The position numbers and the translations under genes are program-made. From Oscillospiraceae bacterium (GTDB lineage: Bacteria; Bacillota; Clostridia; Oscillospirales; Oscillospiraceae), in NCBI GenBank assembly GCA_017937195.1, contig JAGBEA010000017.1:22854-86853 (forward strand): a DNA stretch of 64,000 nt, written 5' to 3'. The notes below the pieces were generated by a model that searched no databases, had not been told where the DNA came from, and was given only the letters and a program-made list of their open reading frames with translations. Position 1 is the stretch's first letter. Every line of letters starts with the position of its first letter. This document shows positions 47,254-55,493 of this stretch, one piece after another.

Positions 47254-48516
47254 ATGACCATTGGACAGCGGATCGCGCAGAAGAGAAAAGAGCAGAATTT
47301 GTCGCAGGAAGCGCTGGGTGAAAAGCTGGGCGTTTCGCGCCAGTCCATCTATAAGTGGGAGTCCGACGCCGCGTTGCCGGAGATCGACAAGCTGGTGGCA
47401 CTCAGCAAGCTGTTCGGCGTACCGGTAGGCTGGCTGCTGGGTGTGGAGGAGGAAACCGCGCCGCAGGAAGAACCGGCAGCCGATGAGCTGACGGAGGGTC
47501 AGCTGCAGATGGTGGAGGAGATCGTGAACCGCTATCTGGCGGCGCATCCTGCTGCAAAAAAGCCGCGGCAGTGGCTGAAAGTATTGGCAGCGGTGATTGT
47601 GGTGCTGGTAGGCATACATCTTTTTAACCGGCTGGAAGGGCTGGATAACCGGTATCATACGCTGCAGAATACGGTGGGCAATTTGAACCACACGGTCACA
47701 AACCAGATCAGCGGCATCACAAAGCGGGTGGAAGAGATCCTCAAAGCGCAGAACAGTTTGGCTGCGGACTACGGCGCGGAACTGCTGCGGACGGATCTGG
47801 GCGCCAATACGGTGACGTTTTCTATGCGCGCGATGCCCAAAACCTTTGTGGATGGGATGAGCGCCGTGTTCCTCGTCAACAGCGGCGCGGAAACGAAAGA
47901 GGTGGCGGCGGTATCCAATGGCGGCACGTTTTCCGCTGAAGCAACTACCGCATTGACAGACAGCATCTCCCTCTCTGTGGTGTTCATCACCCCCGACGGC
48001 AAGCGGCAGACACAACTTTTGGAGACCTATACGGGGCTTTTCTCCAACAGTATCCCGTGGGTCAATGTCAGCTGCAATCACGTTTGGTTTTCTGTGCCCA
48101 GTGGAACGGTGAATGTGGGCAGAGCGCCAGACGGCAGGAACATATATGCGTATGTGGATGCCGGAGTCACCAAGGTCGAGGGCGCGGGAGTCGTGGAAGT
48201 GGAGTCGATGCAGGTGGGCGTGTTTGTCAACCGCAAGCTGATCGGGTGGGGTGAGGAATGTGCCCAGCCGAAGGAGTTTCAGGGCGATTGGAGCCACAGC
48301 CGCTTCTTCTGTCTGCCGGATGCGGAGGTGACGCTGCGCGATGGCGATCAAATGTGCGTGGCAGCGCTGATTACCGACAATTACGGCCGGCAGTTTATGA
48401 AAAATGACCTTTGCTATACAGCTGTGTATAAAGAGGACGGCAGCATTTTGCTAGACAATGTCTATGACTCTGCCTATGACGTTGATGTGTCCCACTGGGA
48501 TTTGTCGGTTGAATAA
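47254..48516 (+). CDS. Membrane-bound XRE-family regulator with extracytoplasmic domain
   Basis: The 420-residue protein has an XRE/Cro-type helix-turn-helix at residues ~5-60 (LSQEALGEKLGVSRQSIYKWESD), an acidic linker, one transmembrane helix at ~107-123 and a large extracytoplasmic C-terminal part. A short coiled-coil (130-170) comes first, followed by beta-rich repeats to the end. The layout is that of a one-component transmembrane regulator that senses an outside signal and binds DNA inside. The ligand and targets are unknown. It is divergent from nrdG. The start has AGGAGG upstream. Confidence 0.82.
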   Translation: MTIGQRIAQKRKEQNLSQEALGEKLGVSRQSIYKWESDAALPEIDKLVALSKLFGVPVGWLLGVEEETAPQEEPAADELTEGQLQMVEEIVNRYLAAHPAAKKPRQWLKVLAAVIVVLVGIHLFNRLEGLDNRYHTLQNTVGNLNHTVTNQISGITKRVEEILKAQNSLAADYGAELLRTDLGANTVTFSMRAMPKTFVDGMSAVFLVNSGAETKEVAAVSNGGTFSAEATTALTDSISLSVVFITPDGKRQTQLLETYTGLFSNSIPWVNVSCNHVWFSVPSGTVNVGRAPDGRNIYAYVDAGVTKVEGAGVVEVESMQVGVFVNRKLIGWGEECAQPKEFQGDWSHSRFFCLPDAEVTLRDGDQMCVAALITDNYGRQFMKNDLCYTAVYKEDGSILLDNVYDSAYDVDVSHWDLSVE

Positions 48517-48539
48517 AGAAGGGTATAAAGCCAGAAGCA

Positions 48540-48575
48540 GCACCCCGAAACCGCAACGGTTTCGGGGTGCTTTGC
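48540..48575 (+). terminator. Intrinsic terminator
   Basis: GCACCCCGAAACCG-CAA-CGGTTTCGGGGTGC is followed by TTTG. The poly-T tail is short. Confidence 0.65.
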
Positions 48576-48657
48576 GCAGACCGGCGGCATCTGCCACAGA
48601 CACAACGGCTGTTATCTCGTTGTTTTTCACAAAGAGCGCAGTTGTTTTTTGGGGATG

Positions 48658-48670
48658 TGAACAAAGTTCA
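48658..48670 (+). promoter_or_regulatory. Candidate TetR operator upstream of the secreted protein gene
   Basis: TGAAC-AAA-GTTCA is a perfect inverted repeat with the same half-sites and spacer length as the operator at 50271-50287. It lies about 140 bases before the secreted protein gene, in a gap that otherwise holds only AT-rich DNA. The shared core suggests control by the TetR protein encoded at 49.4-50.1 kb. Confidence 0.45.
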
Positions 48671-48809
48671 TATTTGAGCAAATGTTCGGCTTTTCTTTTC
48701 AAAAACTGTGTGTTACACTGGTTTCATCACAAAAAGTGGAAAAGTGTTCCGCTTTTGTCTTTTTGAAGGAAAGGCAAACAGAATCATTAATGAGTAGGAG
48801 GAAATCATT

Positions 48810-49373
48810 ATGAAGAAACTGTACGCACTCGTTCTGACGCTGGTCGTGGTGCTGTCCATGGTCGTTACCGCTCACGCCGCTCCCGATGTGGAGGGTACTT
48901 GGATCGTCAACACCGCGACCTATACCGAGGCCGGTGCCCAGTACATGAATGAAATTGCACCTCTGGGTGAGGGACTTTCCTGGGTGGCAGGTTATCCCTA
49001 TCCTGCAGCAGCCGGCGCTTGCTACATCTTCAGCGGCGACCAGTTCAGCTCCACTCTGCCTCCCAACAGCAGCCCCATCACCTGGCTGAGCGACTCCTCT
49101 TTCCAGGCCGGCGACGCTGTCTGGAATGTGTCTGTCAGCGGTGACACCATGGTGCTGACCGAGACCGTTCTGGGTACGGCTTATTCCTGCACCAAGTATG
49201 ACGATGGTACCGGCGGCTCCGGCGGCGGTGACGAAGGCGGCGCTGGCGGCGGCGAGAGCTCCGGTGGCGGTGCGCCCAACACGGCTGACCCCTTCTCTCT
49301 GGGCCTGTACACCACCATGGCTGTTGCCTCTCTGGGCGGCCTGCTGGCAATGAAGAAGAAGTCCCGCGGCTAA
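48810..49373 (+). CDS. Secreted protein with C-terminal sorting-like signal
   Basis: The 187-residue product has a signal peptide (residues 1-23, ending AHA) and a small beta-rich domain with paired aromatic and Gly residues (residues ~25-130). A Gly/Ser-rich linker (~135-155) leads to a tail that reads PNTAD, a hydrophobic helix, and KKKSRG. The tail has the order of a cell-wall sorting signal, but the motif is PNTAD in place of LPxTG. It is probably anchored to the cell surface by a variant sortase or by the membrane helix. The function is unknown. It faces the TetR gene across a shared terminator. Confidence 0.72.
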   Translation: MKKLYALVLTLVVVLSMVVTAHAAPDVEGTWIVNTATYTEAGAQYMNEIAPLGEGLSWVAGYPYPAAAGACYIFSGDQFSSTLPPNSSPITWLSDSSFQAGDAVWNVSVSGDTMVLTETVLGTAYSCTKYDDGTGGSGGGDEGGAGGGESSGGGAPNTADPFSLGLYTTMAVASLGGLLAMKKKSRG

Positions 49374-49393
49374 GATTGAAACAATGATATAAA

Positions 49394-49426
49394 AAGAAGA
49401 CGGTCCATCGGACCGTCTTCTTTTTT
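49394..49426. terminator. Bidirectional terminator
   Basis: AAGAAGACGGTCC-ATC-GGACCGTCTTCTT with T runs lies between the secreted protein gene and the convergent TetR gene. Confidence 0.85.
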
Positions 49427-49432
49427 GGAATC

Positions 49433-50068
49433 TTATAGGGAGAGTTCGGCGGGCGGCTGGAAAAGACCTGTTTTCAGGAGCGGCATAATCGTGTCGTCCA
49501 CCATAGCGTCCACTTGAGCATCGGTCATATTTTCGAACATACCCCGCAAACCGAGGAAGCTGGAAATACCCATCAGCATATAGGCCAGTGTCATCACATC
49601 ATCAAAGCGCAGTTCGCCCTGATCCAGCTCCAATGCGCGGGCATAGCTTTCACCGAAAGAGAGGTAGTAGTCCACGAACAGCTGCTTTTCCACGGCCAGA
49701 CTGCCCCAGACGATATGGTACACATTGGGGTTGGTGACGGAAAAACGCACGAAGCTCTTGATACCTTCCCGTTCCCGTTCGTAGCGGGAGGTACAGCCGG
49801 CAATGCTCTGGGAGAGGCTGCGCTTGATGCGGCGCTGATAATCCTGCACCAGATAACGGTAAATATCGGTCTTTGTTTCGAAATAGATATAAAATGTACC
49901 GACGGCAGTGTGCGCTTCCTTGCAGATATCGGAAACCGACACTTCGAAGAAGCTGGACTGGGTGAAAAGCCGCTCGGCCGCTTCTGCCAGCGCCTGCATT
50001 TTATGCAGTCCCACGTTGGTTTTCGGCGCGTGTACACCTTTGAGCTGAAATGTAGAGTTGTTGTTCAC
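49433..50068 (-). CDS. TetR/AcrR family regulator of the SDR-KAS III-ABC operon
   Basis: The 211-residue repressor has the family helix-turn-helix at about residues 43-63 (VSDICKEAHTAVGTFYIYF), and a long all-helical ligand domain. It is divergent from the short-chain dehydrogenase operon. The intergenic region contains two near-identical palindromes flanking the operon promoter. Derepression by a substrate or CoA thioester of the pathway is the most likely mode, as for other TetR proteins that guard catabolic genes. The inducer is unknown. Confidence 0.9.
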   Translation of the reverse strand: MNNNSTFQLKGVHAPKTNVGLHKMQALAEAAERLFTQSSFFEVSVSDICKEAHTAVGTFYIYFETKTDIYRYLVQDYQRRIKRSLSQSIAGCTSRYEREREGIKSFVRFSVTNPNVYHIVWGSLAVEKQLFVDYYLSFGESYARALELDQGELRFDDVMTLAYMLMGISSFLGLRGMFENMTDAQVDAMVDDTIMPLLKTGLFQPPAELSL

Positions 50069-50205
50069 GAAGACCTCCTCGGCACGTATAGCGTAGTGTG
50101 GGGGGGATATGTAAGCAACATAGTATAATATCGGCGATCAAAAAGCAAGATTTTTTGTTAATTTGAACACACAAACAAGACATATTTGTGTACTTTCGCT
50201 GAAAA

Positions 50206-50287
50206 TATGAATGCTGTTCATGTTTAGGATTGACAAATAAAAGGGGGCAGTGCATACTGAAAATACAAAATATGAACATTGTTCATA
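50206..50287 (+). promoter_or_regulatory. Operon promoter bracketed by two TetR-type palindromes
   Basis: TTGACA (50230-50235), a 17-base spacer and CATACT (50253-50258) form the promoter of the catabolic operon. TATGAA-TGCTG-TTCATG (50206-50222) lies just upstream of the -35, and the near-perfect TATGAAC-ATT-GTTCATA (50271-50287) lies just downstream of the start region. The centres are 65 bases apart. Repression by the divergent TetR protein is inferred. Confidence 0.75.
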
Positions 50288-50327
50288 TTTTCTCAGGATG
50301 ATGATTTTTTATAAGGAGGAAATACAT

Positions 50328-51050
50328 ATGAGACTGGAAAATAAGGTTGCCATCGTAACTGGCGGTGCAAAGGGTCTGGGCGGTGCAATGGCGCAGCTGT
50401 TTGCCGCTGAAGGTGCAAAGGTCATCGCTGTGGATATGGCAGAAGGCCTGAGCTACGAGTGCGAGAACGTGGAGTTCTACAAGCTGAACGTGACCGACGG
50501 CGCAGCCTGCAAGGCTTTCTTCGACTATGCGGTGGAGAAGTACGGCAAGATCGATGTGCTGATCAACAATGCTGGTATCACCCGCGACGCGCTGACCCGC
50601 AAGATGACCGATGAGCAGTGGGATCTGGTGGTGGACGTGGACCTGAAGGGCGTGTTCAATCTGACCCGCTATGTGGGCCCCCACATGGAAGAGACCGGCG
50701 GCGGCAGCATCGTCAGCATTTCCTCTGTTGTCGGTGAGTTCGGCAACATCGGTCAGGCCAACTATGCAGCTGCCAAGGCAGGCGTCATCGGTCTGACCAA
50801 GACCTGGGCCAAGGAGTTTGCACGCAAGGGCGTTCCCGTCCGCGTCAACTGCATCACCCCCGGCTATACCATGACCGATATCCTCAAGACCGTTCCTCAG
50901 GAGCTGCTGGATAAGTTCGCCAAGATGACCATGCTGGGCCGTCTGGGCCAGCCTGAGGAGATCGCAAAGGCTGCTCTGTTCCTGGCAAGCGAAGACGCTT
51001 CCTACATCACCGGTCACGTGCTGTCCGTCAACGGCGGCATGCGTCTGTAA
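50328..51050 (+). CDS. Short-chain dehydrogenase/reductase (FabG-like, NAD type)
   Basis: The 240-residue SDR oxidises or reduces a secondary alcohol or ketone. The cofactor loop is TGGAKGLGG (residues 11-19), NNAG lies at 80-83, and the catalytic residues are Ser 133 and Y146-x3-K150. Asp 36 at the end of beta 2 favours NAD(H) over NADP(H), which points to use in the oxidative direction rather than fatty-acid synthesis. It resembles FabG but sits in an inducible operon with a KAS III-like enzyme and an importer. The ATG has AAGGAGG upstream. Confidence 0.88.
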   Translation: MRLENKVAIVTGGAKGLGGAMAQLFAAEGAKVIAVDMAEGLSYECENVEFYKLNVTDGAACKAFFDYAVEKYGKIDVLINNAGITRDALTRKMTDEQWDLVVDVDLKGVFNLTRYVGPHMEETGGGSIVSISSVVGEFGNIGQANYAAAKAGVIGLTKTWAKEFARKGVPVRVNCITPGYTMTDILKTVPQELLDKFAKMTMLGRLGQPEEIAKAALFLASEDASYITGHVLSVNGGMRL

Positions 51051-51078
51051 GAAAAAACGGAAGAACGGAGGGGCACAT

Positions 51079-52092
51079 ATGGTGAATGTGGGTATTGTGG
51101 GCACCGGTGTTTACCTGCCCAAGAAGATTATGACGGCGGCCGAGATCGCGGCTGCTACCGGCGGCGTCTGGAGCGAGGACGCTGTCCGTTCCAAGCTGGG
51201 TATCAACCAGAAGTACATCGCCGGTCCCGATGAGGGTACGCAGGAGATGGGCGCGCTGGCTGCGCTGAAGTGTCTGGAGAAGACCGGCGTGGATCCCAAG
51301 GAGATCGATCTGATTCTGTGCATGGGCGAGGAGTGGAAGGAGTATCCCCTGACCACCTCTGCGCTGTACATTCAGGATCGCATCGGCGCTGTGAATGCGT
51401 GGGGCATCGACGTGCAGAATCGCTGCTGCACCTGCGTTTCCGCCATGAAGATCGCCCGCGATATGATGGTGGCGGATGAGACCATCAACACGGTGCTGAT
51501 CGCCGGCGGCTACCGCAACGGCGACTTCGTGGACTATACCGACAAGGATATGTCCATGATGTACAATCTGTCCTGCGGCGGCGGCGCTATTCTGCTGAAG
51601 AAGAACTACGGCAAGAACCTGCTGCTGGGCAGCAAGATCATTGCCGACGGCTCTCTGTCCCGCACGGCAGGTGTGGAGATTGGCGGTATCGCCAAGCCTT
51701 TCACCCCCGAAAATGTGGAGGAGGGTTATCGTTCCCTGCGTCTGCTGGACGCCAAGAAGATGAAGGACCGTCTGAATATCGTGTCCATGCCCAACTGGTA
51801 CAAGTGCATCGACGAGAGTCTGGCGCAGGCAGGTCTGGAGCGCAAGGACATTGACTATCTGGATATTCTGCACATCAAGCGCTCCGGTCACCGCGGTATG
51901 CTGGCCGATCTGGGGCTGACGGAGGACCAGACCATCTATCTGGAGGACTTCGGTCACATTGGTCAGGTGGATCAGATCCTCTCTCTGGAGCTGGCTATCG
52001 AGCAGGGTAAGGTCAAGCCCGGCAGCGTTGTGTGTATGATCGCCGCCGGTATCGGTTATGTCTGGTCTGCCAATATTATCAGATGGGGGTAA
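51079..52092 (+). CDS. KAS III-like (FabH-like) thiolase-superfamily enzyme
   Basis: The 337-residue protein has the FabH fold and typical length. The nucleophile Cys is best placed at Cys 116 in DVQNRCCTCVSA, and the base His 265 in ILHIKRSG. The third residue, Asn in true FabH (GNTSAAS), appears to be His 293 in FGHIGQVD. The triad C-H-H instead of C-H-N suggests altered chemistry, for instance a thiolytic or retro-Claisen reaction, or condensation with an unusual acyl group. It follows an NAD-type dehydrogenase by 28 bases and precedes an ABC importer, so a catabolic role fits better than lipid synthesis. The assignment of His 293 rests on my alignment by eye. Confidence 0.82.
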   Translation: MVNVGIVGTGVYLPKKIMTAAEIAAATGGVWSEDAVRSKLGINQKYIAGPDEGTQEMGALAALKCLEKTGVDPKEIDLILCMGEEWKEYPLTTSALYIQDRIGAVNAWGIDVQNRCCTCVSAMKIARDMMVADETINTVLIAGGYRNGDFVDYTDKDMSMMYNLSCGGGAILLKKNYGKNLLLGSKIIADGSLSRTAGVEIGGIAKPFTPENVEEGYRSLRLLDAKKMKDRLNIVSMPNWYKCIDESLAQAGLERKDIDYLDILHIKRSGHRGMLADLGLTEDQTIYLEDFGHIGQVDQILSLELAIEQGKVKPGSVVCMIAAGIGYVWSANIIRWG

Positions 52093-52098
52093 TCCTCT

Positions 52099-53004
52099 AT
52101 GGCATATTTGCTTAACGTGATTCTGGGAACCATCGTTCCTATGTGCGTTACCGCACTGGTCACGATGGCGATCACGATCATTTTCAAAACGTCCTCCACC
52201 ACCAACTTCGCGCAGGGCGTTATCTCCGCCTTTGGCGCCTATGTGGTGGCGGCGGCACTGAATAAGCTGAATCTATCCATCTGGCTGGCACTGCCCATCG
52301 GCGTTGTGGTGGCGGTGGCCATCGCGGTGGCCATTGATGTGCTGATCTTCCGCCGTGGACGCTATGTCAACGCGCTGGGCAAGCAGATCATCACCATGGG
52401 TCTGATCTCCATCATCGTGGGCGCCATCCCGCTGATCTTCGGTATGCAGACCCCCCAGTTCCGCGTGTTTGTGGAGGGGAAGGTCTCCTTTATGGTGGGC
52501 GGTCAGGATGTGACGGTCACTGTAAACGCCTTGGTGTGCCTTGCCATTACCGCGGTGGTGCTGACGGCGATCTTTATGATGCTGCAGTTCAGCAAATGGG
52601 GCCTGTCGGTGCGTGCTACCGCCGCCAATGAGTATGTGGCCGGTATGCTGGGTATCAACACCCATGTGATCACCGCTATCTCCTGGGGCTTAGCCGGTGC
52701 GCTTGGCACGCTGGCTGCTACTATGAACGGCGGTATCAATCAGGTGGGCGTCTACTTTATGACCGGCTATCAGGTCAATGCCTTCCTTGCCGGTATTCTG
52801 GGCGGCTTTGCCACATTTTACGGTCCCGTAATCGCGGCCTTTATGATCCCGCTGGCAAACAATCTGGTGGTGTATCTGGCCAATGTGATGGGTAAGCCGG
52901 AGCTGAGCAGCTGGTCACTGGTGATCGTATACGGATTGGCACTGGTGATTATCTTCTTCAAGCCGGAAGGTATCTTCGGCAAGCGGACTGTCAAGAAGGT
53001 GTAA
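52099..53004 (+). CDS. Branched-chain amino acid-type ABC permease (LivH-like)
   Basis: The 301-residue permease has about eight helices and the LivH family coupling segment VRATAANEYVAGMLGINTHVITAISWGLAGALGTLAA. Importers of this class carry Leu/Ile/Val but also aromatic acids, amides, urea and short-chain carboxylates. It is followed four bases later by the LivM partner. In an operon with catabolic enzymes, a non-amino-acid substrate is likely. Confidence 0.9.
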   Translation: MAYLLNVILGTIVPMCVTALVTMAITIIFKTSSTTNFAQGVISAFGAYVVAAALNKLNLSIWLALPIGVVVAVAIAVAIDVLIFRRGRYVNALGKQIITMGLISIIVGAIPLIFGMQTPQFRVFVEGKVSFMVGGQDVTVTVNALVCLAITAVVLTAIFMMLQFSKWGLSVRATAANEYVAGMLGINTHVITAISWGLAGALGTLAATMNGGINQVGVYFMTGYQVNAFLAGILGGFATFYGPVIAAFMIPLANNLVVYLANVMGKPELSSWSLVIVYGLALVIIFFKPEGIFGKRTVKKV

Positions 53005-53008
53005 GCCT

Positions 53009-54091
53009 ATGGATAAGTATTTGTATGAAAACTACGCGCTCTTCGGCACAGTGCCGAAGGAAAAGCGCAGCCTGACGGATCTGGCACGGGGCGTGCTGGC
53101 AAATCCGCTGTATCACTATCTGCTCTTTGGCGCGGTGATGCTGGTGGTGGGATTCCTTTCTGCCACCAAGGTGCTGCCCTACTCGCTGCAGTCGGGTATG
53201 GCCATCACCTTTGCCTATTCTCTGGCCTCGGTGGGCTTTTGCCTGCTGATGGGCTATTCGGGCCTTGCCTCGCTGGGTACCGGCGGCTTTATGGGTATCG
53301 GCTGCTACGCCATCCACTTTGTGATGACGGAGGCAGGTTTGCCCTTTGGTGTGGCGCTGGTGGTGGCGCTGTCCATCGGCGTGGTGCTGGGTTTGATCGT
53401 GGGCGTCGTGTCCCTGCGTATCGAGGGCATCTATCTGGTGATTTTGACGCTGGGTCTTTCTGAGATCCTGCGCAATCTGTACATCGCCGTGCAGGACAGC
53501 ATCTATCTGTCCAGCTTCAAGCTGCTGGGCATCACGATCCCCCGCAGCGCCTCCGTGTATGTGGTGACGGTGTTGCTGGTGGTGATCATGATGCTGACCC
53601 ACAACCTGATCGTCAGTCCGACGGGCCGCGCTATGCTGGCTATGAAGAACAGCACCGCGGCAGCGCAGGCCATGGGCATCAGCCTGATGAAGTACCGCCT
53701 GCTGGCGTTCGTCATCTGCACCGTGTATGCGGTGCTCTCCGGTATGATGCTGATGATCACCATCCGCAGCGCGATGGCCACTGACGCCAGCGGCTTCTAC
53801 GCGCTGATCACCTCACTGAACATTCTGGCGGCTGTGATCATCGGCGGCTTCCGCTCCATCTGGGGCGCAGTATTCGGCACATTCATTATGTACGGCTTGC
53901 AGACTATGCTGCTCAACCGCATCCCCTTCCTGCAGGAGAATCCGGTGATTATCACCTTCGTCTCCGGCATTCTGGTGGTGCTGGTGGTGATGTTCTATCC
54001 CGGCGGCGTGGCGCAGCTGGTGCAGGAGGTACGGATGAAGCTGCGCAAGCGGCGTATGGCGCGAAGGGAGGAAAAGTATGGCAAAGACTAA
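53009..54091 (+). CDS. Branched-chain amino acid-type ABC permease (LivM-like)
   Basis: The 360-residue partner permease has about ten hydrophobic segments, the LivM-type LASLGTGGFMGIGCYA and GRAMLAMKNSTAAAQAMGISLMKYRLLAFV coupling region, and a basic C-terminus. The last 14 bases overlap the next gene, which suggests tight stoichiometric coupling to the unusual ATPase. Confidence 0.9.
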   Translation: MDKYLYENYALFGTVPKEKRSLTDLARGVLANPLYHYLLFGAVMLVVGFLSATKVLPYSLQSGMAITFAYSLASVGFCLLMGYSGLASLGTGGFMGIGCYAIHFVMTEAGLPFGVALVVALSIGVVLGLIVGVVSLRIEGIYLVILTLGLSEILRNLYIAVQDSIYLSSFKLLGITIPRSASVYVVTVLLVVIMMLTHNLIVSPTGRAMLAMKNSTAAAQAMGISLMKYRLLAFVICTVYAVLSGMMLMITIRSAMATDASGFYALITSLNILAAVIIGGFRSIWGAVFGTFIMYGLQTMLLNRIPFLQENPVIITFVSGILVVLVVMFYPGGVAQLVQEVRMKLRKRRMARREEKYGKD

Positions 54092-55493
54092 ACTGTTTCC
54101 CACCGCGCAGCAGCGTTTGCTGCCGCTGCAGCAGCGCCGTCGCCGTCTGCAGCTGCAGCTGGATGCGCTGGAACAGACCGTTTCTGCCCGTCAGGCGGAG
54201 AAGCTGGCGGCATACGGCGCGAAGCTGGATCGCAGCTTGATGAAGGATGCCTTCGCTGCCTGCGATAAGGAGGCCTATGCCCAGCAGATTCTGGAGCAGA
54301 AGCTGCAGAAGTTTGATGTGCGGCAGAATATGGATCGCCGCGCTGTCAATCACGGCTGCTCCAAAGCGATTTTCACCGCGGTGGAAGCCGGCGGCGATTG
54401 GCAGGAATTGCTGAAAAAGCAGCGTCAGGAGCTGGATGCGCTGGAACATAAGCGCAGCGAGTATCTGGCGAAGCTGACGGCAGAAAAAGAAGCCTTTGTG
54501 GCAAAAAACAGCTCCGCTGACGGAGCCGGTTATGAAAAAGCAAAAGAAAAAGCGCAGGCGCTCTATGAAAGCCGCCGTACTGCGCTGGAAACGGAAGGGC
54601 AGCAGCTGGTGGCGAAGAAACGTGCCAAGCTGACCGGACAGCTCGCCGCGCTGGATCGCCGGATCGCCGGAATCCGCAGCGGCGTCCGCAGCGAAACACT
54701 GCCCGAGGACGTGCTGCTGCGGGTGAAGGGTCTGAAGATGTATTTCGGCGGACTGAAAGCCGTGGACGATGTGACCTTTGATGTAAAGAAGGGCGAGATC
54801 TTCGGCCTGATCGGCCCCAACGGCGCCGGTAAGACCACCGTGTTCAACTGTATCACCCGTTTCTACGACGCCACCGACGGCAGCATCCACTTTGTCAACA
54901 AAGAGGATGAAGTGGTGGATCTGCGGCAGTTTCAGGTACACGATGTGATCCTGCAGGGCATTACGCGCACCTTCCAGAACGTGGAGCTGGTGCGTGAGAT
55001 CAGCGTGCTGGACAATCTGCTGGTGGCCTGCACCCGTGAGTATCAGTCCAACCTGCTGGTGCAGGCGCTGGGTCTGCCGTCCTTGAAGAGGGAAGAGGAA
55101 GCGCTGCGGGAAAAGGCGCGGCGGATCCTGAAGTTTATGGGTCTGGAGAGCTATGCCAACTGGCTGGCCTTCGGGTTGCCCTACGGTATCCTCAAAAAGG
55201 TGGAGATCGCCCGTGCGCTGATGTCCGATGCGCGGCTGATCATTATGGATGAGCCGGCAGCCGGCCTGAACGACAGTGAGACGGCGGAGCTGACCGAAAC
55301 CATCCGCCGCATCCGCGACGAATTCGGCGTGACCATTTTGCTGGTGGAGCACGATATGTCGCTGGTGATGAATGTGTGTGACACGGTGTGTGCCATTTCT
55401 TTCGGCAAAATGCTGGCCATCGGTACCAGCCGCCAGATCAAGGAAAATCCGGCGGTGCAGGAGGCCTATCTGGGTGTGGAGGGGGATGCGTAA
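54078..55493 (+). CDS. LivG-like ABC ATPase with N-terminal charged helical extension
   Basis: The C-terminal ~260 residues (from about 211) are a normal LivG ATPase, with Walker [10 protein letters not shown] (246-254), signature [14 protein letters not shown] (367-380), Walker B LIIMDEP (387-393) and switch His in [11 protein letters not shown]. The first ~210 residues are not part of any LivG I know. They are highly charged, rich in Gln, Lys, Glu, Arg and Leu, and predicted to form long helices or coiled coils ([40 protein letters not shown]). No signal peptide or membrane helix is seen. The reading frame is continuous with no internal ribosome site that I can see. Confidence 0.88.
   Translation: MAKTKLFPTAQQRLLPLQQRRRRLQLQLDALEQTVSARQAEKLAAYGAKLDRSLMKDAFAACDKEAYAQQILEQKLQKFDVRQNMDRRAVNHGCSKAIFTAVEAGGDWQELLKKQRQELDALEHKRSEYLAKLTAEKEAFVAKNSSADGAGYEKAKEKAQALYESRRTALETEGQQLVAKKRAKLTGQLAALDRRIAGIRSGVRSETLPEDVLLRVKGLKMYFGGLKAVDDVTFDVKKGEIFGLIGPNGAGKTTVFNCITRFYDATDGSIHFVNKEDEVVDLRQFQVHDVILQGITRTFQNVELVREISVLDNLLVACTREYQSNLLVQALGLPSLKREEEALREKARRILKFMGLESYANWLAFGLPYGILKKVEIARALMSDARLIIMDEPAAGLNDSETAELTETIRRIRDEFGVTILLVEHDMSLVMNVCDTVCAISFGKMLAIGTSRQIKENPAVQEAYLGVEGDA

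Noticed and set aside
50328-52092. Ordinary fatty-acid synthesis genes (fabG-fabH)
   Set aside because: The operon holds a TetR-controlled importer and CoA-transferase, the SDR has the Asp that favours NAD, and the KAS III-like active site is altered. No acyl carrier protein, fabD or fabF is nearby.
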